DNA from: Aureibacter tunicatorum
GTDB taxonomy: Bacteria; Bacteroidota; Bacteroidia; Cytophagales; Cyclobacteriaceae
Assembly (NCBI RefSeq): GCF_036492635.1
Contig: NZ_AP025305.1
Location: 868,001 to 932,000 of the forward strand
Direction of reading: 5' to 3'
Length of the DNA: 64,000 nt
In this document: piece by piece, positions 43,692-52,755 of the stretch
Position numbering within the stretch: the first letter of the stretch is position 1
How the letters are laid out: every line of letters begins with the position of its first letter
Notes under the pieces: generated by a model
What the model was told of the DNA's origin: nothing
The model's database searches: none
Seen by the model: the letters and a program-made list of their open reading frames with translations, nothing else
Program-made: the position numbers and the translations under genes

Positions 43692-45224
43692 ATGAGAAGG
43701 TTAATTTTACTAATTTTATTAATTGTTACTCAGGTCGCTCATGGTCAAATGATAGAGTTTGATTCTGATTATGAAAAGAAGGTTTTAAGTTCATTTGATA
43801 AAGATAGATCAGAGTCGCTAGCGTTATTATTTGCCATTAAAAGCGAAGAATTTGATGAGGATAAGCTGACAAATAGAAGGTCTGAGTTAGATGCTTTTGT
43901 AAAAGAGCTTAAAAAATCGGGTTTTTTAGATAAACCGAAAAAGAAAAAAGCTAAAATACTTTTTAGAGAAGTACACGATCGTTTTTTTAGAGTATATAAT
44001 GAGTCAGCATATTTTGATCAAATATTTTCTCAAGGCATATATAATTGTGTGACAGGGACTGCGCTTTATGCTGAAGTTTGTGAGAGATTGGAAATTCCAT
44101 ATCATATAAAAGAAGCTCCCTCTCACGTGTATTTAGTACTTTACCCTAATCAGGAGAGTATTTTGCTGGAAACGACATTGCCGGGAGGTGGGTTTTTAGC
44201 TCCAAGCGATAAAATAAAGCAGGAATATGTCAATGGCTTGGTGGAATTGAAGTTTGTAGAGGCTTCTGAAGTATCAAGAAAAGGAGTAAATGTTGTCTTT
44301 GAAGAGAATTATTATGAAAAGAGCAATGTAGATTTATTTACTTTAGGAGCTTTTCAATATTATAATTATGCAATAGAAGAGTTAGGTAATAAAGAATATG
44401 AAAAGGCATTTAATGCGATTGAAAAAGCTCTAATAATAAAGAAAACGGACAGGTTTGAATACCTTCAAGCCGTTTTATTGACAAATTTGATACAAGATTT
44501 GAAATTTGAGTCTGAAAGGGATTTTATATTGATGTCTCATTTTGCTAGAATTAGAAACGATGAAGCGTCTAAAAACTATGTGTTATTTAATTATCAGAGT
44601 TTTCTAGAAAAAAATTTAATTGATAATGCCGAGGAACAAAGAGTTGAGGAAGTTTATAAATACTTTGTTAATGAATTAGATTCTGGAGAACTCAAAGAAA
44701 AGGTCGTGAAGTCAACGTTATATACTTTTGCCCGTTATCATTTTCATACCGCGAATTATGACAAAGCTTTAATTTATGCAGATTCTTTGCTTGGTGTAAA
44801 TCCAAAAAATGTAAATGCTAAGTCTATTATTATATCTTGTGTAAGGTCTAAGATTGAAGGAAAGTCAGGAAAGAGGCTTAATGATTTGATATTAGATTAT
44901 CTTGAGGAATATTCATTTTTGAATGAAAATGATCAGATTATATCTCTTAGGTTGAATAATTTAGCATATATGACTGGAACGTACTTTCATTCTAACGAAG
45001 GTGTCAAAGGGAGTAAATCTTTGGAAGAATTGGAAGAGCTGTTGAAAAAAGATATTGATTTTCAAGAAAAGTGGGTGGGCATGGCATTCGCTGAAGCTGG
45101 TGCATACTATTATAGAAAAGGAAAACTTAACGTAGCCAAAAGCATATTGAAAAAAGGTATGAAGTATTGTGAAGATTTTCCAGAGTTGAAAGAACGGCTA
45201 AATATAGTTAATGAAGTATTATAA
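43692..45224 (+). CDS. Secreted transglutaminase-like protein with TPR-type helices
   Basis: 510 residues with a signal peptide (RRLILLILLIVTQVAHGQ). Residues ~110-165 contain IYNCVTGTALYAEVCERLEIPYHI, then SHVYLVLYPNQESILLETT: a Cys, a His and a later acid spaced as in transglutaminase-core or SirB1-like domains. The C-terminal two thirds is helical with repeat-like pairs (YNYAIEELGNKEYEKAFNAIEKAL; ANYDKALIYADSLLGVNPKN), consistent with TPRs. The substrate is unknown. It ends with a clear terminator. Confidence 0.72.
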   Translation: MRRLILLILLIVTQVAHGQMIEFDSDYEKKVLSSFDKDRSESLALLFAIKSEEFDEDKLTNRRSELDAFVKELKKSGFLDKPKKKKAKILFREVHDRFFRVYNESAYFDQIFSQGIYNCVTGTALYAEVCERLEIPYHIKEAPSHVYLVLYPNQESILLETTLPGGGFLAPSDKIKQEYVNGLVELKFVEASEVSRKGVNVVFEENYYEKSNVDLFTLGAFQYYNYAIEELGNKEYEKAFNAIEKALIIKKTDRFEYLQAVLLTNLIQDLKFESERDFILMSHFARIRNDEASKNYVLFNYQSFLEKNLIDNAEEQRVEEVYKYFVNELDSGELKEKVVKSTLYTFARYHFHTANYDKALIYADSLLGVNPKNVNAKSIIISCVRSKIEGKSGKRLNDLILDYLEEYSFLNENDQIISLRLNNLAYMTGTYFHSNEGVKGSKSLEELEELLKKDIDFQEKWVGMAFAEAGAYYYRKGKLNVAKSILKKGMKYCEDFPELKERLNIVNEVL

Positions 45225-45250
45225 CTTATTTTGAATCAGTAAATATTTAG

Positions 45251-45282
45251 AACCCGCAAACTTTATAGATGCGGGTTTTTTG
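45251..45282 (+). terminator. Rho-independent terminator
   Basis: AACCCGC (45251-45257) and GCGGGTT (45271-45277) with a 13-base loop, followed by TTTTTT. It ends the transglutaminase-like gene. Confidence 0.85.
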
Positions 45283-45284
45283 AT

Positions 45285-45842
45285 TTATTTTTGATTTATT
45301 ATTTCTAATTGCTCCAGCGGTTCTCCTTCTAGTGACATAAGTTTGAATGTCAGGTTTTCATACATCCCGAATGTGGGCTCGTTGCCACCTTTGGGAAGAC
45401 TAATTGATCCCGGATTGAAGATGATTTTGCCATCTTGTTCATGCAATACGGGCAAATGCGTATGGCCTGAGATAAATACATCGAATGATTCTTGCGACGG
45501 AAACGATGATTCAGGTTGGTATAAATGTCCGTGAGTTGCAAACCATTTTTTGCCATCTATGAAAAGTTGTGAATAATCGGCCATCATTGGATAGTCAATG
45601 AGCATTTGATCCACTTCGCTGTCGCAATTTCCTCTTACAGCAGTGATTTTGTCTTTGAATTGATTGAGCAATAGAGCAACGGCAGAGGGATTGTATTCTT
45701 CAGGCAATGGATTGCGTGGCCCATGATATAAAGCATCCCCCAACATGACTATGTTATCGGGGTTTTCTGATTTGATGAATTCCGCGACTTTTTCCAACCT
45801 GCTCAAGGAGCCATGTATGTCCGAAACGAATATGATTTTCAT
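45285..45842 (-). CDS. yfcE: YfcE-type phosphodiesterase
   Basis: 185 residues with every metal-binding motif of the MJ0936/YfcE metallophosphoesterases: FVSDIHGS, LGDALYHGPRNPLPEEYNP, VRGNCDSEVDQ, ATHGHLY and ISGHTHLPVLH, then NPGSISLPKGG. Known members hydrolyse phosphodiesters with Mn(II). It is cytosolic and a single gene. The GPRNPLPEEYNP segment is particularly close to the YfcE subgroup. Confidence 0.93.
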   Translation of the reverse strand: MKIIFVSDIHGSLSRLEKVAEFIKSENPDNIVMLGDALYHGPRNPLPEEYNPSAVALLLNQFKDKITAVRGNCDSEVDQMLIDYPMMADYSQLFIDGKKWFATHGHLYQPESSFPSQESFDVFISGHTHLPVLHEQDGKIIFNPGSISLPKGGNEPTFGMYENLTFKLMSLEGEPLEQLEIINQK

Positions 45843-45973
45843 GATAAATAAGGTTTGTGAACTTATGCAATTATAAAAAATGTGGATATGATTGCCATTA
45901 ATGAAAGACGTTGGCTCATTGGAAAAAGTTGCTTAATGATTACTGTTGCTTGTTCGTTTCGGCATTGTTTCCT

Positions 45974-46360
45974 TTACATGCCTGGAAAGCTGTCTACAAC
46001 TTTTACTTTAAGGTCTGGGAAACTTTCAACTACTTGAATTTTAATGTCCGGAAAGCTTTCAACAACTTGCCATTTGCCGCATTTGTCAGGAAATGAGTTT
46101 ACGAACTTAACTTTGATGTCGGGAAAACTATCCACATATTTTATTTTGATGTCTGGAAAGCTATCAACGAATTTGACTTTCCCATAAAGTTTGATGCCAT
46201 TCCACTCGCAGTCGCCTGAAGAAAGATAGTGGAGAATAGCTTCTTTTTTTTCCTCTTCGCTTAAATCTGATATTGAGCGACTCTCATTTTCAGAATTGGA
46301 ATTAGCGTAAGATGATAAGACTGATAAAAATAAAAGAAAAGTGATAGCTGTTTTTTTCAT
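45974..46360 (-). CDS. Small exported protein with six SFPD repeats
   Basis: 128 residues with a signal peptide (FLLFLSVLSSYANS). After an acidic helix (SEEEKKEAILHYLSSGD) and WNGIKLYGKVKF come six copies of a roughly 10-residue unit, V(D/E/N)SFPD(I/L)K(I/V), broken once by KCGKWQ. Each unit would form one strand and turn, giving a small regular beta stack. Proteins of this repeat type are scattered in Bacteroidota and other Gram-negatives; no function is known to me. Confidence 0.75.
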   Translation of the reverse strand: MKKTAITFLLFLSVLSSYANSNSENESRSISDLSEEEKKEAILHYLSSGDCEWNGIKLYGKVKFVDSFPDIKIKYVDSFPDIKVKFVNSFPDKCGKWQVVESFPDIKIQVVESFPDLKVKVVDSFPGM

Positions 46361-46536
46361 GTTTAAAATAATAGGGTTGGAAAAATAATCCAGAGTGAAT
46401 ATAGCTAAGATTTTTTTATTGACATGTCAAAATAAAATTATTTGCTCTTCGTCCGCACATAGAATTCATACGCCCAATTGATTAAAACTCTAATGGCTTT
46501 GAGTTGCTTATTATGTTATAATAATTGAGCATTGCA

Positions 46537-48246
46537 ATGAATAATATATTGAGTCAAAAAGAAATAAAAGAACGATTGCCTCTGCATTTGCAAAAATTTG
46601 TGATAGATCAGTCTTACGATTCATACACTGAATTGGATCATGCGAAATGGAGATATGTAATGAGGATGACTCTTCAATATGCTTCAGACTATGCGCATGA
46701 GTTTTTCTTGCCTGCATTGAAAAAAATGAACTTGCCAATAGATCGAATACCAAGGATAGAACAGGTGAATAATGCTGTAAATCCCTATGGATGGAATGCG
46801 GTATGCATCAATGCATTTATCACAACCAAAACCTTTTTAGAATTTCATAGTGAAAAGATATTGGTAGTGGCCACATGTGTTCGCACGCTTCAACATTTGA
46901 AGTATACTCCTTATCCTGATTTGATTCATGATATTTTAGGTCACGGGCCATGTGTTGCATTTTCGCCAATAGAGAGGCTGATGCGATATTTTGGAAAATT
47001 AGGCACCAGAGCTTTTTCTTCGCGATTAGATAGCGAATTGCATGATGCGCTTAATAAGCTGTCGATCCTTAAAGAGGAAAAGTCTACAAATGCGCAAGAG
47101 ATTAATCAAGTGTCTGGATTAATCGATTATCTAAAAGCTTCGTTTTCAGAAGTGTCAGAGATGGAAAAAGTACGAAGACTTCATTGGTATACATTGGAAT
47201 ATGGTCTTGTAGGTTCTTTAGGTACTCCAAAAATATATGGAGCGGGTTTGTTGTCGTCCATTGGGGAAAGCTATAAAAGCCTGAGTCATGATGTTGAAAA
47301 AAGACCATATACTTTGGGGGTTTACAATGATGATTTTGATCCGACACAACATCAAAAAAAACTTAATGTTATTAAGGATTTTGAATCATTGGAACAGTTG
47401 CTGGAGGAGTTTGCTGCACGGATGGCAATATCTACAGGAGGAGTATGTGGATTGGGCAAACTTATAGATTCAAAAGATATAGGTACTTTAGAATTGGATC
47501 ATTTGCTGCAAATAACCGGAGAATTTGCTAATATGATAAGCTTTGAAGGAAAACCGGTTTATATTGAATCACGAGATAGAGTAGTATTATCTGTTGAAAA
47601 TCAAATGTTGAAGAAAGCAAGTAAGGTTCGATCTCCCTTAGGTATTGTTATTCAATGTGTTGTAAATGATGCCTTTAAAGATTTGAAGCTTTTACATCAA
47701 GAACTGAAATCAGGAGACCGTATAGAACTTCATTATGACTCCGGTATGTCATTCGAAGGCAACATTGAAAATACAATAATTCATCAAGGAGTATTATTGG
47801 TTATTGAAGCAAGTCAACATTATATTTATAACCATGGAGTAAAGAGTTTGGAAGGCGAAGGCTGTACATTGCTATTTGGGAACAAAGTGAATTCTGTTTA
47901 TGCGGGAGTCGTAGATAAGAATACTTTTGAAGAATATGAACCTATTGTTTCAATGCCGCCATTGCCGGAACACAGTGTAGCGGAGAAAAAGCATTTTGTT
48001 TTTTATAAAGAATTGCGAGAAATGCGGCTAAACCATTCAATTGATTTAAAAAGGTTAAAGGAGATATTTAATGCATCCATTGAAAATGCTCCTAAGGACT
48101 GGCTGATTATACTTGAGCTTTATGAGTTGATAGGCGCAAGCAATGACAATTTTAAAGATATAGTGAAAAATAAACTTTTGGAGTTGGCTAAGAATGATGA
48201 TTATAGAGTTTTAATAGAAAAGGGGTTAGCATTGAGAATCTATTAA
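46537..48246 (+). CDS. Aromatic amino acid hydroxylase (phenylalanine 4-monooxygenase-like)
   Basis: 569 residues from the ATG at 46537 (a TTG at 46525 would add four). The iron site is intact: LIHDILGHGPCVAF supplies the two His and HWYTLEYGLVG the Glu, followed by IYGAGLLSSIGES, as in pterin-dependent hydroxylases. It is longer than typical bacterial enzymes (under 300) because of an extra C-terminal region of over 200 residues (~330-569) that is not a known regulatory ACT domain. It probably converts Phe to Tyr; Trp or Tyr as substrate cannot be excluded. Confidence 0.9.
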   Translation: MNNILSQKEIKERLPLHLQKFVIDQSYDSYTELDHAKWRYVMRMTLQYASDYAHEFFLPALKKMNLPIDRIPRIEQVNNAVNPYGWNAVCINAFITTKTFLEFHSEKILVVATCVRTLQHLKYTPYPDLIHDILGHGPCVAFSPIERLMRYFGKLGTRAFSSRLDSELHDALNKLSILKEEKSTNAQEINQVSGLIDYLKASFSEVSEMEKVRRLHWYTLEYGLVGSLGTPKIYGAGLLSSIGESYKSLSHDVEKRPYTLGVYNDDFDPTQHQKKLNVIKDFESLEQLLEEFAARMAISTGGVCGLGKLIDSKDIGTLELDHLLQITGEFANMISFEGKPVYIESRDRVVLSVENQMLKKASKVRSPLGIVIQCVVNDAFKDLKLLHQELKSGDRIELHYDSGMSFEGNIENTIIHQGVLLVIEASQHYIYNHGVKSLEGEGCTLLFGNKVNSVYAGVVDKNTFEEYEPIVSMPPLPEHSVAEKKHFVFYKELREMRLNHSIDLKRLKEIFNASIENAPKDWLIILELYELIGASNDNFKDIVKNKLLELAKNDDYRVLIEKGLALRIY

Positions 48247-48255
48247 AATGGGCGT

Positions 48256-48336
48256 TTATCACGACATGTTCAGTTATTTTAAAGCTTTCTATTTCTGAGT
48301 GAAAACATTAAATAGTATGCGTACAAGTCGTGATAA
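48256..48336. repeat. 14-bp inverted repeat between convergent genes
   Basis: TTATCACGACATGT (48256-48269) and ACAAGTCGTGATAA (48323-48336) are inverted copies matching at 13 of 14 bases, 53 bases apart, in the short gap between two convergent genes. There is no T-run after either arm. Confidence 0.6.
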
Positions 48337-48346
48337 TTTCTAATTT

Positions 48347-48982
48347 TTAAAAATAAAATTGGAAACCAAATGTTAGGGATGAGGTATCAAGATTAAGACC
48401 GAATTCCGTGTCTTTAATATCTTCTTCGTCTTTAACTTTTGATTGCGTATAGCCAAAGAAACCATATGATGCTTCTAAAGCGACTGATTTGCTTACGAAG
48501 TATGTGATTCCCGGCGTAATTCCAATTCTTAGGCCATTGATTTTTAGTTTGTCACTATCGTGGCCACTGGCATTAATATTTGAAGCCCAGGATTGAGTGC
48601 TTGTATATAGAAATTGGCCTTGTCCAAAAAATCCAAAATTCTCATTGATCATTTTGTAGTATCTTACTGTTGGGCCAAAAGCAATTATTCTGTCTTTGTA
48701 TTCAACTTCTGACCCTTTTTGTGAGCTTTTTTCAAACATAACTCCAGTAGTCACACCTAAAGAAACATTATCTGAAACAAAATATCCAAAGCTTGGCAAT
48801 AGCTGGAACAGTTGAGTCTTTTCTGTAGATACTTCATCCATGTAATAATCATAATTTATCATAGAAGATTCGGAAATGCTAAATCCTACAGTGCCACCTA
48901 GACTGACTTTCCCTTTTTCGATTTGAGCAAAACTTGTAGCTGACAAGAATAGACCAGCGGCTAGTAAAAATAATTTTTTCAT
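48347..48982 (-). CDS. Outer-membrane beta-barrel (porin-like) protein
   Basis: 211 residues. A signal peptide (FLLAAGLFLSATSFAQ) is followed by eight or so alternating strands (VSLGGTVGFSIS, LLPSFGYFVSDNVSLGVTTG, LRIGITPGITYFVSKSVALE) and a terminal Phe (TFGFQFYF). This is the OmpA-barrel-like protein common in Bacteroidota. Function is unknown; it is a single gene. Confidence 0.85.
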   Translation of the reverse strand: MKKLFLLAAGLFLSATSFAQIEKGKVSLGGTVGFSISESSMINYDYYMDEVSTEKTQLFQLLPSFGYFVSDNVSLGVTTGVMFEKSSQKGSEVEYKDRIIAFGPTVRYYKMINENFGFFGQGQFLYTSTQSWASNINASGHDSDKLKINGLRIGITPGITYFVSKSVALEASYGFFGYTQSKVKDEEDIKDTEFGLNLDTSSLTFGFQFYF

Positions 48983-49109
48983 TTTGTGTTTTGTTTAGTT
49001 TTAGTGTTGTAAAATTATTGGTTAAATTTTAATTATCAATTAATTGTTTGAATTTATTGTAATTAAATTTATTAATAGTATGATTTTGAATTGGTTGCGT
49101 AGTGGGGCT

Positions 49110-50432
49110 TTACGCTAATTCTTTAGGAGTTAACGGAATGTCTTCACGTTTTGGAAAATCTCCTTCCAACCGGATTACATTTTCAAAGTCAGTACTGCTG
49201 TCTTGGGAAAAAGTACTATGCAAATGGCTTGTGTATGATATCCAAGGAGGCGCGAAAGAATAGGATTTTTGTCCATTGTGCAATGAGGTGGCAAAGAATG
49301 AGCTTGAGGCAGGAGTGCTATGTTTTTCGCTGGCATCCGTGACAAAAGGATTTGCGGCTTTTATCGATACCTTGTCCATCTGCTCAAGTATTTCGAATCC
49401 TTTTCGGAAAAACAACATTCGAGCATGCAAGGCATGCATACGTTCATTAAAATCAGGGGCTGGCAGTTCTTTTCGAGCTTTGGATACTACTTTAAGTGGT
49501 CTGGGAGGCAATATTTCCGTGCCCATTTCATACATTTTGTTAGCCTTCTTGATATCTTCGATTCTTCTAGCGGCTTTTTGAGGGTGCTTTGCCCGAGAAG
49601 CTTCGCCATGTTTTTTCATGCTCAGTTTCGATCGATATTGCATCGTGGTGATTTCATTATCAGCCAAGTCCACATGTTCCATAGGCAATGTGAAACGAAC
49701 ACTTTTGCGTTTTTTGCGAACATTCTCTGGCTTAGCTAATGGAGCAATATCGTCAGTAGTGGCAGATGCAGTCTCATTCCCGCTTTGGAAAAAGTCATCC
49801 ACAGTTGCTTCGGCGGATAAATCAAGTTGCTCGCTGGAAGCTTCGCTAAGGTCGGCTAGTTCTTTATCATCGGTGATTTCTCGCCATATTTCATTCGCTT
49901 TTTGGAAATATGTCCAAAGGTTTTCTCCCTCTGGAAATGGGCCATTGCCTTTCCAATCTTCAAGCGTTTGCCATTGTGGAGTCCAAAGGTCATATTTTCG
50001 TCGGATGCTGATCGCTATTAAAAGTTCAAACTCCCTGTTGACATCGTCATAAAGAGTAAGAATAGTGAATAATGCCGGCGGATATGTATTACCTCCTTCG
50101 CTCACTTTAATAGGCCTAGAATGGTAAAGTTGAGAAATTTGGCTTTCAAGTTCTGTCAGCAGATGAAGTCTTTTGAATACGCTTTTTTCATCTAAATATT
50201 TCTCAAAAAGAATGTACTGGGCCAGAAGTCTTTCAATGGCACCTAATTGTGGAATTTGAGCTCTTTGAAAAGGTCCGAAAGCTATCGGGTTGGTCTGGAC
50301 GATAAATTGTCCTGGACTCATGAGACATTGCATGACAGGAGAAGAGGAACCAACAGCTGATTTTGCAATACCTCCCGAACCAATGGCTCTAGCTTTTGTT
50401 GATGCTTTATTTTGATTGGTGTGTAGGTACAT
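49110..50432 (-). CDS. Protein B3: leader-tagged, degenerate M91-like protein
   Basis: 440 residues. The leader (MYLHTNQNKASTKARAIGSG) runs to SSPVMQC (30-36). A low-complexity, Ser/Thr/charged insert fills ~195-320. Then come FNERMHALHARMLFFRKGFEIL (~327), APPWISYTSHLHSTF (~395) and IRLEGDFPKREDI (~422), aligned with the same three motifs of B1 and B2. The zinc helix reads SHLHS, so HExxH is absent. It is the most eroded of the three B proteins. Two small unrelated genes separate it from its presumed partner A4. Confidence 0.6.
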   Translation of the reverse strand: MYLHTNQNKASTKARAIGSGGIAKSAVGSSSPVMQCLMSPGQFIVQTNPIAFGPFQRAQIPQLGAIERLLAQYILFEKYLDEKSVFKRLHLLTELESQISQLYHSRPIKVSEGGNTYPPALFTILTLYDDVNREFELLIAISIRRKYDLWTPQWQTLEDWKGNGPFPEGENLWTYFQKANEIWREITDDKELADLSEASSEQLDLSAEATVDDFFQSGNETASATTDDIAPLAKPENVRKKRKSVRFTLPMEHVDLADNEITTMQYRSKLSMKKHGEASRAKHPQKAARRIEDIKKANKMYEMGTEILPPRPLKVVSKARKELPAPDFNERMHALHARMLFFRKGFEILEQMDKVSIKAANPFVTDASEKHSTPASSSFFATSLHNGQKSYSFAPPWISYTSHLHSTFSQDSSTDFENVIRLEGDFPKREDIPLTPKELA

Positions 50433-50500
50433 TCACTACTTTTATCATACAAGTCTTAATAGTATATTAATTATGAAGCATCTGTTTTGTTCGTTATTCT

Positions 50501-50893
50501 TTAGAAGATAAGGTATGCTAACATCTTGAGCGCAGAACCCAAAAGCACGCAAAAAATCAAGAAGTACATAGGCAGGAATGCGTACATGAATCCTTCTCCA
50601 TTATAATGGTGGCTTATGTTAAAATAGGTTGATATTTTTTCTGAAATCCCCCATAGGAAAATATAGATGAAAAAAGCTGTTGAAAGCAAGCCTACCATTT
50701 TGAGGGCATAAACAATAGGAACAGGCGGGAATATGCATAGTATGGTTGCATAACAAGTCCAAAGCATAAAGACATGAGCTCCATAAAACATAGTGTTCAT
50801 AGCATTGAATCGTGTTACTAGTATAATGATAACGATGATAGAGGCAAAAGCTAAACCTTGTTCGAAATAATACTGAGTGAAAAATGCGATCAT
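50501..50893 (-). CDS. Hypothetical four-helix membrane protein
   Basis: 130 residues with four likely membrane segments (FASIIVIIILVTRF; GAHVFMLWTCYATILCIF; KMVGLLSTAFFIYIFLW; YAFLPMYFLIFCVLLGSALKML). No family was recognised; the layout is Yip1-like. It overlaps the upstream helical-repeat gene by an ATGA, so the two are co-translated. It lies between A4 and B3 and may belong to that locus. Confidence 0.65.
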   Translation of the reverse strand: MIAFFTQYYFEQGLAFASIIVIIILVTRFNAMNTMFYGAHVFMLWTCYATILCIFPPVPIVYALKMVGLLSTAFFIYIFLWGISEKISTYFNISHHYNGEGFMYAFLPMYFLIFCVLLGSALKMLAYLIF

Positions 50894-52635
50894 AAGCCTA
50901 ATGATTTGATCGTTTTTTGTCTGCTTGAATGCAAGCTTTTAATGAATGAAGATAGTGGTGAAAAAACGGAATCGTCGAGGCATTCTTTAAATTCATGAGC
51001 ATGGTATTCATTGGAAAATATCTCATCGCATGTCTTTAGTATTTTTTGGCTAAGAAGGAGATCCCCTCTCAAGATGGCAATCTTGGCTAGTCCATAATAT
51101 GGTTGTGTAAAATGATCGTTACCTAAATCTTTGCCGCCATTATAATATGCTTCAGCTTTGTCGAGGAGGTTGTTATTCTTATATGATGAGCTATTTTCAA
51201 AAATAAAAAGATAGGTTTCAGCACAGAATATAGTATTTGAAAAATCATTGGAATCATTATTTAGATTTTCCAACTCATGCAATATTAATTCAATATAATT
51301 TTCAATATGGGGATTAGCTGCTAAGGCGCGTTTTATTTTGATCAGTTGTTTTATTACCGTGACATAATTGCTAACATCGTAAAAGCTTTTTGATTTGGTG
51401 CTTAGAAGTTGTTCGTAGTATTTTTTTGATTGATTCAAATAAGTCTCTTGCAAATTCAGATCATGTGTTTCTTTTGATAAGAGTGAGAAAGCGTTGGCAA
51501 GTTTACTGCAATTCTCATTGGAAGAATCATAATCTATAAATCGACTCATAAGGCTTCGCATATGGTCATATTCCTCAGTGATGAATTTGCTGGGGAGCTG
51601 GTTTTTTTTCCATTCCAAAGCTCGTTTCATTTCAGAAACCCATTGGACAATTTCCAATTCGTCTTTTTCAATAGACAGCTCAAAATACAATTGTTCATAC
51701 TTACTGAGAAGCTTTTGTATGTCTGCGAAATTTGTGATTTTTAGGCTATGCAAAGTGTATTTGATTGTAAAATACTCGCATGCATGATGATTTTTATCCA
51801 GCAGATATGCATGGTGAAGCTTCTTGAGCACTGCTTCGATAGGTTTAGTCTCAAAATTTTTATTGATTTGAAGTTGCTCAAACAAAGTCATGGCTTTTTG
51901 AGAATGATATTGCGAGTCTTTTATGTCTTCCCAATGATTAAATTGCTCCAAAGCATGTTCTATGGCTATGTTTTTATTAGCCAAATCATTATGCGCGTCA
52001 GCTAGTGATCTGTAGATCATCAATCTTTCGTGATGAAAATAAGGGTTGCTTTCGCTGTATTTTTCAACCTCTTCAAGTGCTTTAAGAAGGTCATTCAATA
52101 GCTCAATTGGATGGTCTCCTAATTTATTATAATGTACATCTATCAATGCTTGATAAATGGCAGAGGAGTAAGTCGCTGCATATTCTTTTCGGGTTTCTTT
52201 TTTGTTTAGATCAAGAATATTGTGGCCAATAAAAGCCATATTGTCGAAGTCCTCTATGCCGGACAGTTCATCAAGTTTGGATAAAAATGCATTTTCAATT
52301 TTTTCAGGCTCTGTATTCAAATACAAAAGAAAAATATCTGCTCTGATGGACAAGTATGATTTCCATAGAAACAGTTCTTTTTCCATGATTTTATAAGTCT
52401 CTTTGATGAAAATCAATTGAGTTTTTTCACGTTCTAGCGAGCTGTAACCAAAGGTTAATTTTTCGAAGTACTTTTCTATAGTTCTCTCATAATCATCGAG
52501 AAAATCCAGAGCTTTTCCATTTTTTTCTGTTCGACTCAATGAATTCATGACAAGAAAACCGTCTGGCTTTTGGGCGTTCATCTCTTGGATAAATGCCTTG
52601 AGGTTCTTTTCTGAGAAAATTTGCTTAATGTCCAT
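50890..52635 (-). CDS. Large helical-repeat (TPR-like) protein
   Basis: 581 residues, soluble, no signal peptide, almost entirely helical. Repeated helix pairs (YSESNPYFHHERLMIYRSLADAHNDLANKNIAIEHALEQF; SKKYYEQLLS; DKAEAYYNGGKDLGNDHFTQPYYGLAKIAILRGDLLLSQKIL) fit degenerate TPRs, a protein-binding scaffold. It is followed by the coupled four-helix membrane protein. It is divergent from A4 (120-base gap). An immunity, chaperone or adaptor role for the A4/B3 pair is possible but unproven. Confidence 0.65.
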   Translation of the reverse strand: MDIKQIFSEKNLKAFIQEMNAQKPDGFLVMNSLSRTEKNGKALDFLDDYERTIEKYFEKLTFGYSSLEREKTQLIFIKETYKIMEKELFLWKSYLSIRADIFLLYLNTEPEKIENAFLSKLDELSGIEDFDNMAFIGHNILDLNKKETRKEYAATYSSAIYQALIDVHYNKLGDHPIELLNDLLKALEEVEKYSESNPYFHHERLMIYRSLADAHNDLANKNIAIEHALEQFNHWEDIKDSQYHSQKAMTLFEQLQINKNFETKPIEAVLKKLHHAYLLDKNHHACEYFTIKYTLHSLKITNFADIQKLLSKYEQLYFELSIEKDELEIVQWVSEMKRALEWKKNQLPSKFITEEYDHMRSLMSRFIDYDSSNENCSKLANAFSLLSKETHDLNLQETYLNQSKKYYEQLLSTKSKSFYDVSNYVTVIKQLIKIKRALAANPHIENYIELILHELENLNNDSNDFSNTIFCAETYLFIFENSSSYKNNNLLDKAEAYYNGGKDLGNDHFTQPYYGLAKIAILRGDLLLSQKILKTCDEIFSNEYHAHEFKECLDDSVFSPLSSFIKSLHSSRQKTIKSLGL

Positions 52636-52755
52636 GATAAGTCGAATATAGATAGCCTAAAGATTAAAAAACATATGAAGATTGGCATCCCTGAAAATGG
52701 GGATATTTAACAGTTGGAAATTTAACAATGCGTAAATGAAGCAGTTTTATATGTT

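Noticed and set aside
28896-50432. Active zinc protease call for the B proteins
   Set aside because: No HExxH occurs in any of the three, and the position where it should lie is replaced in each.
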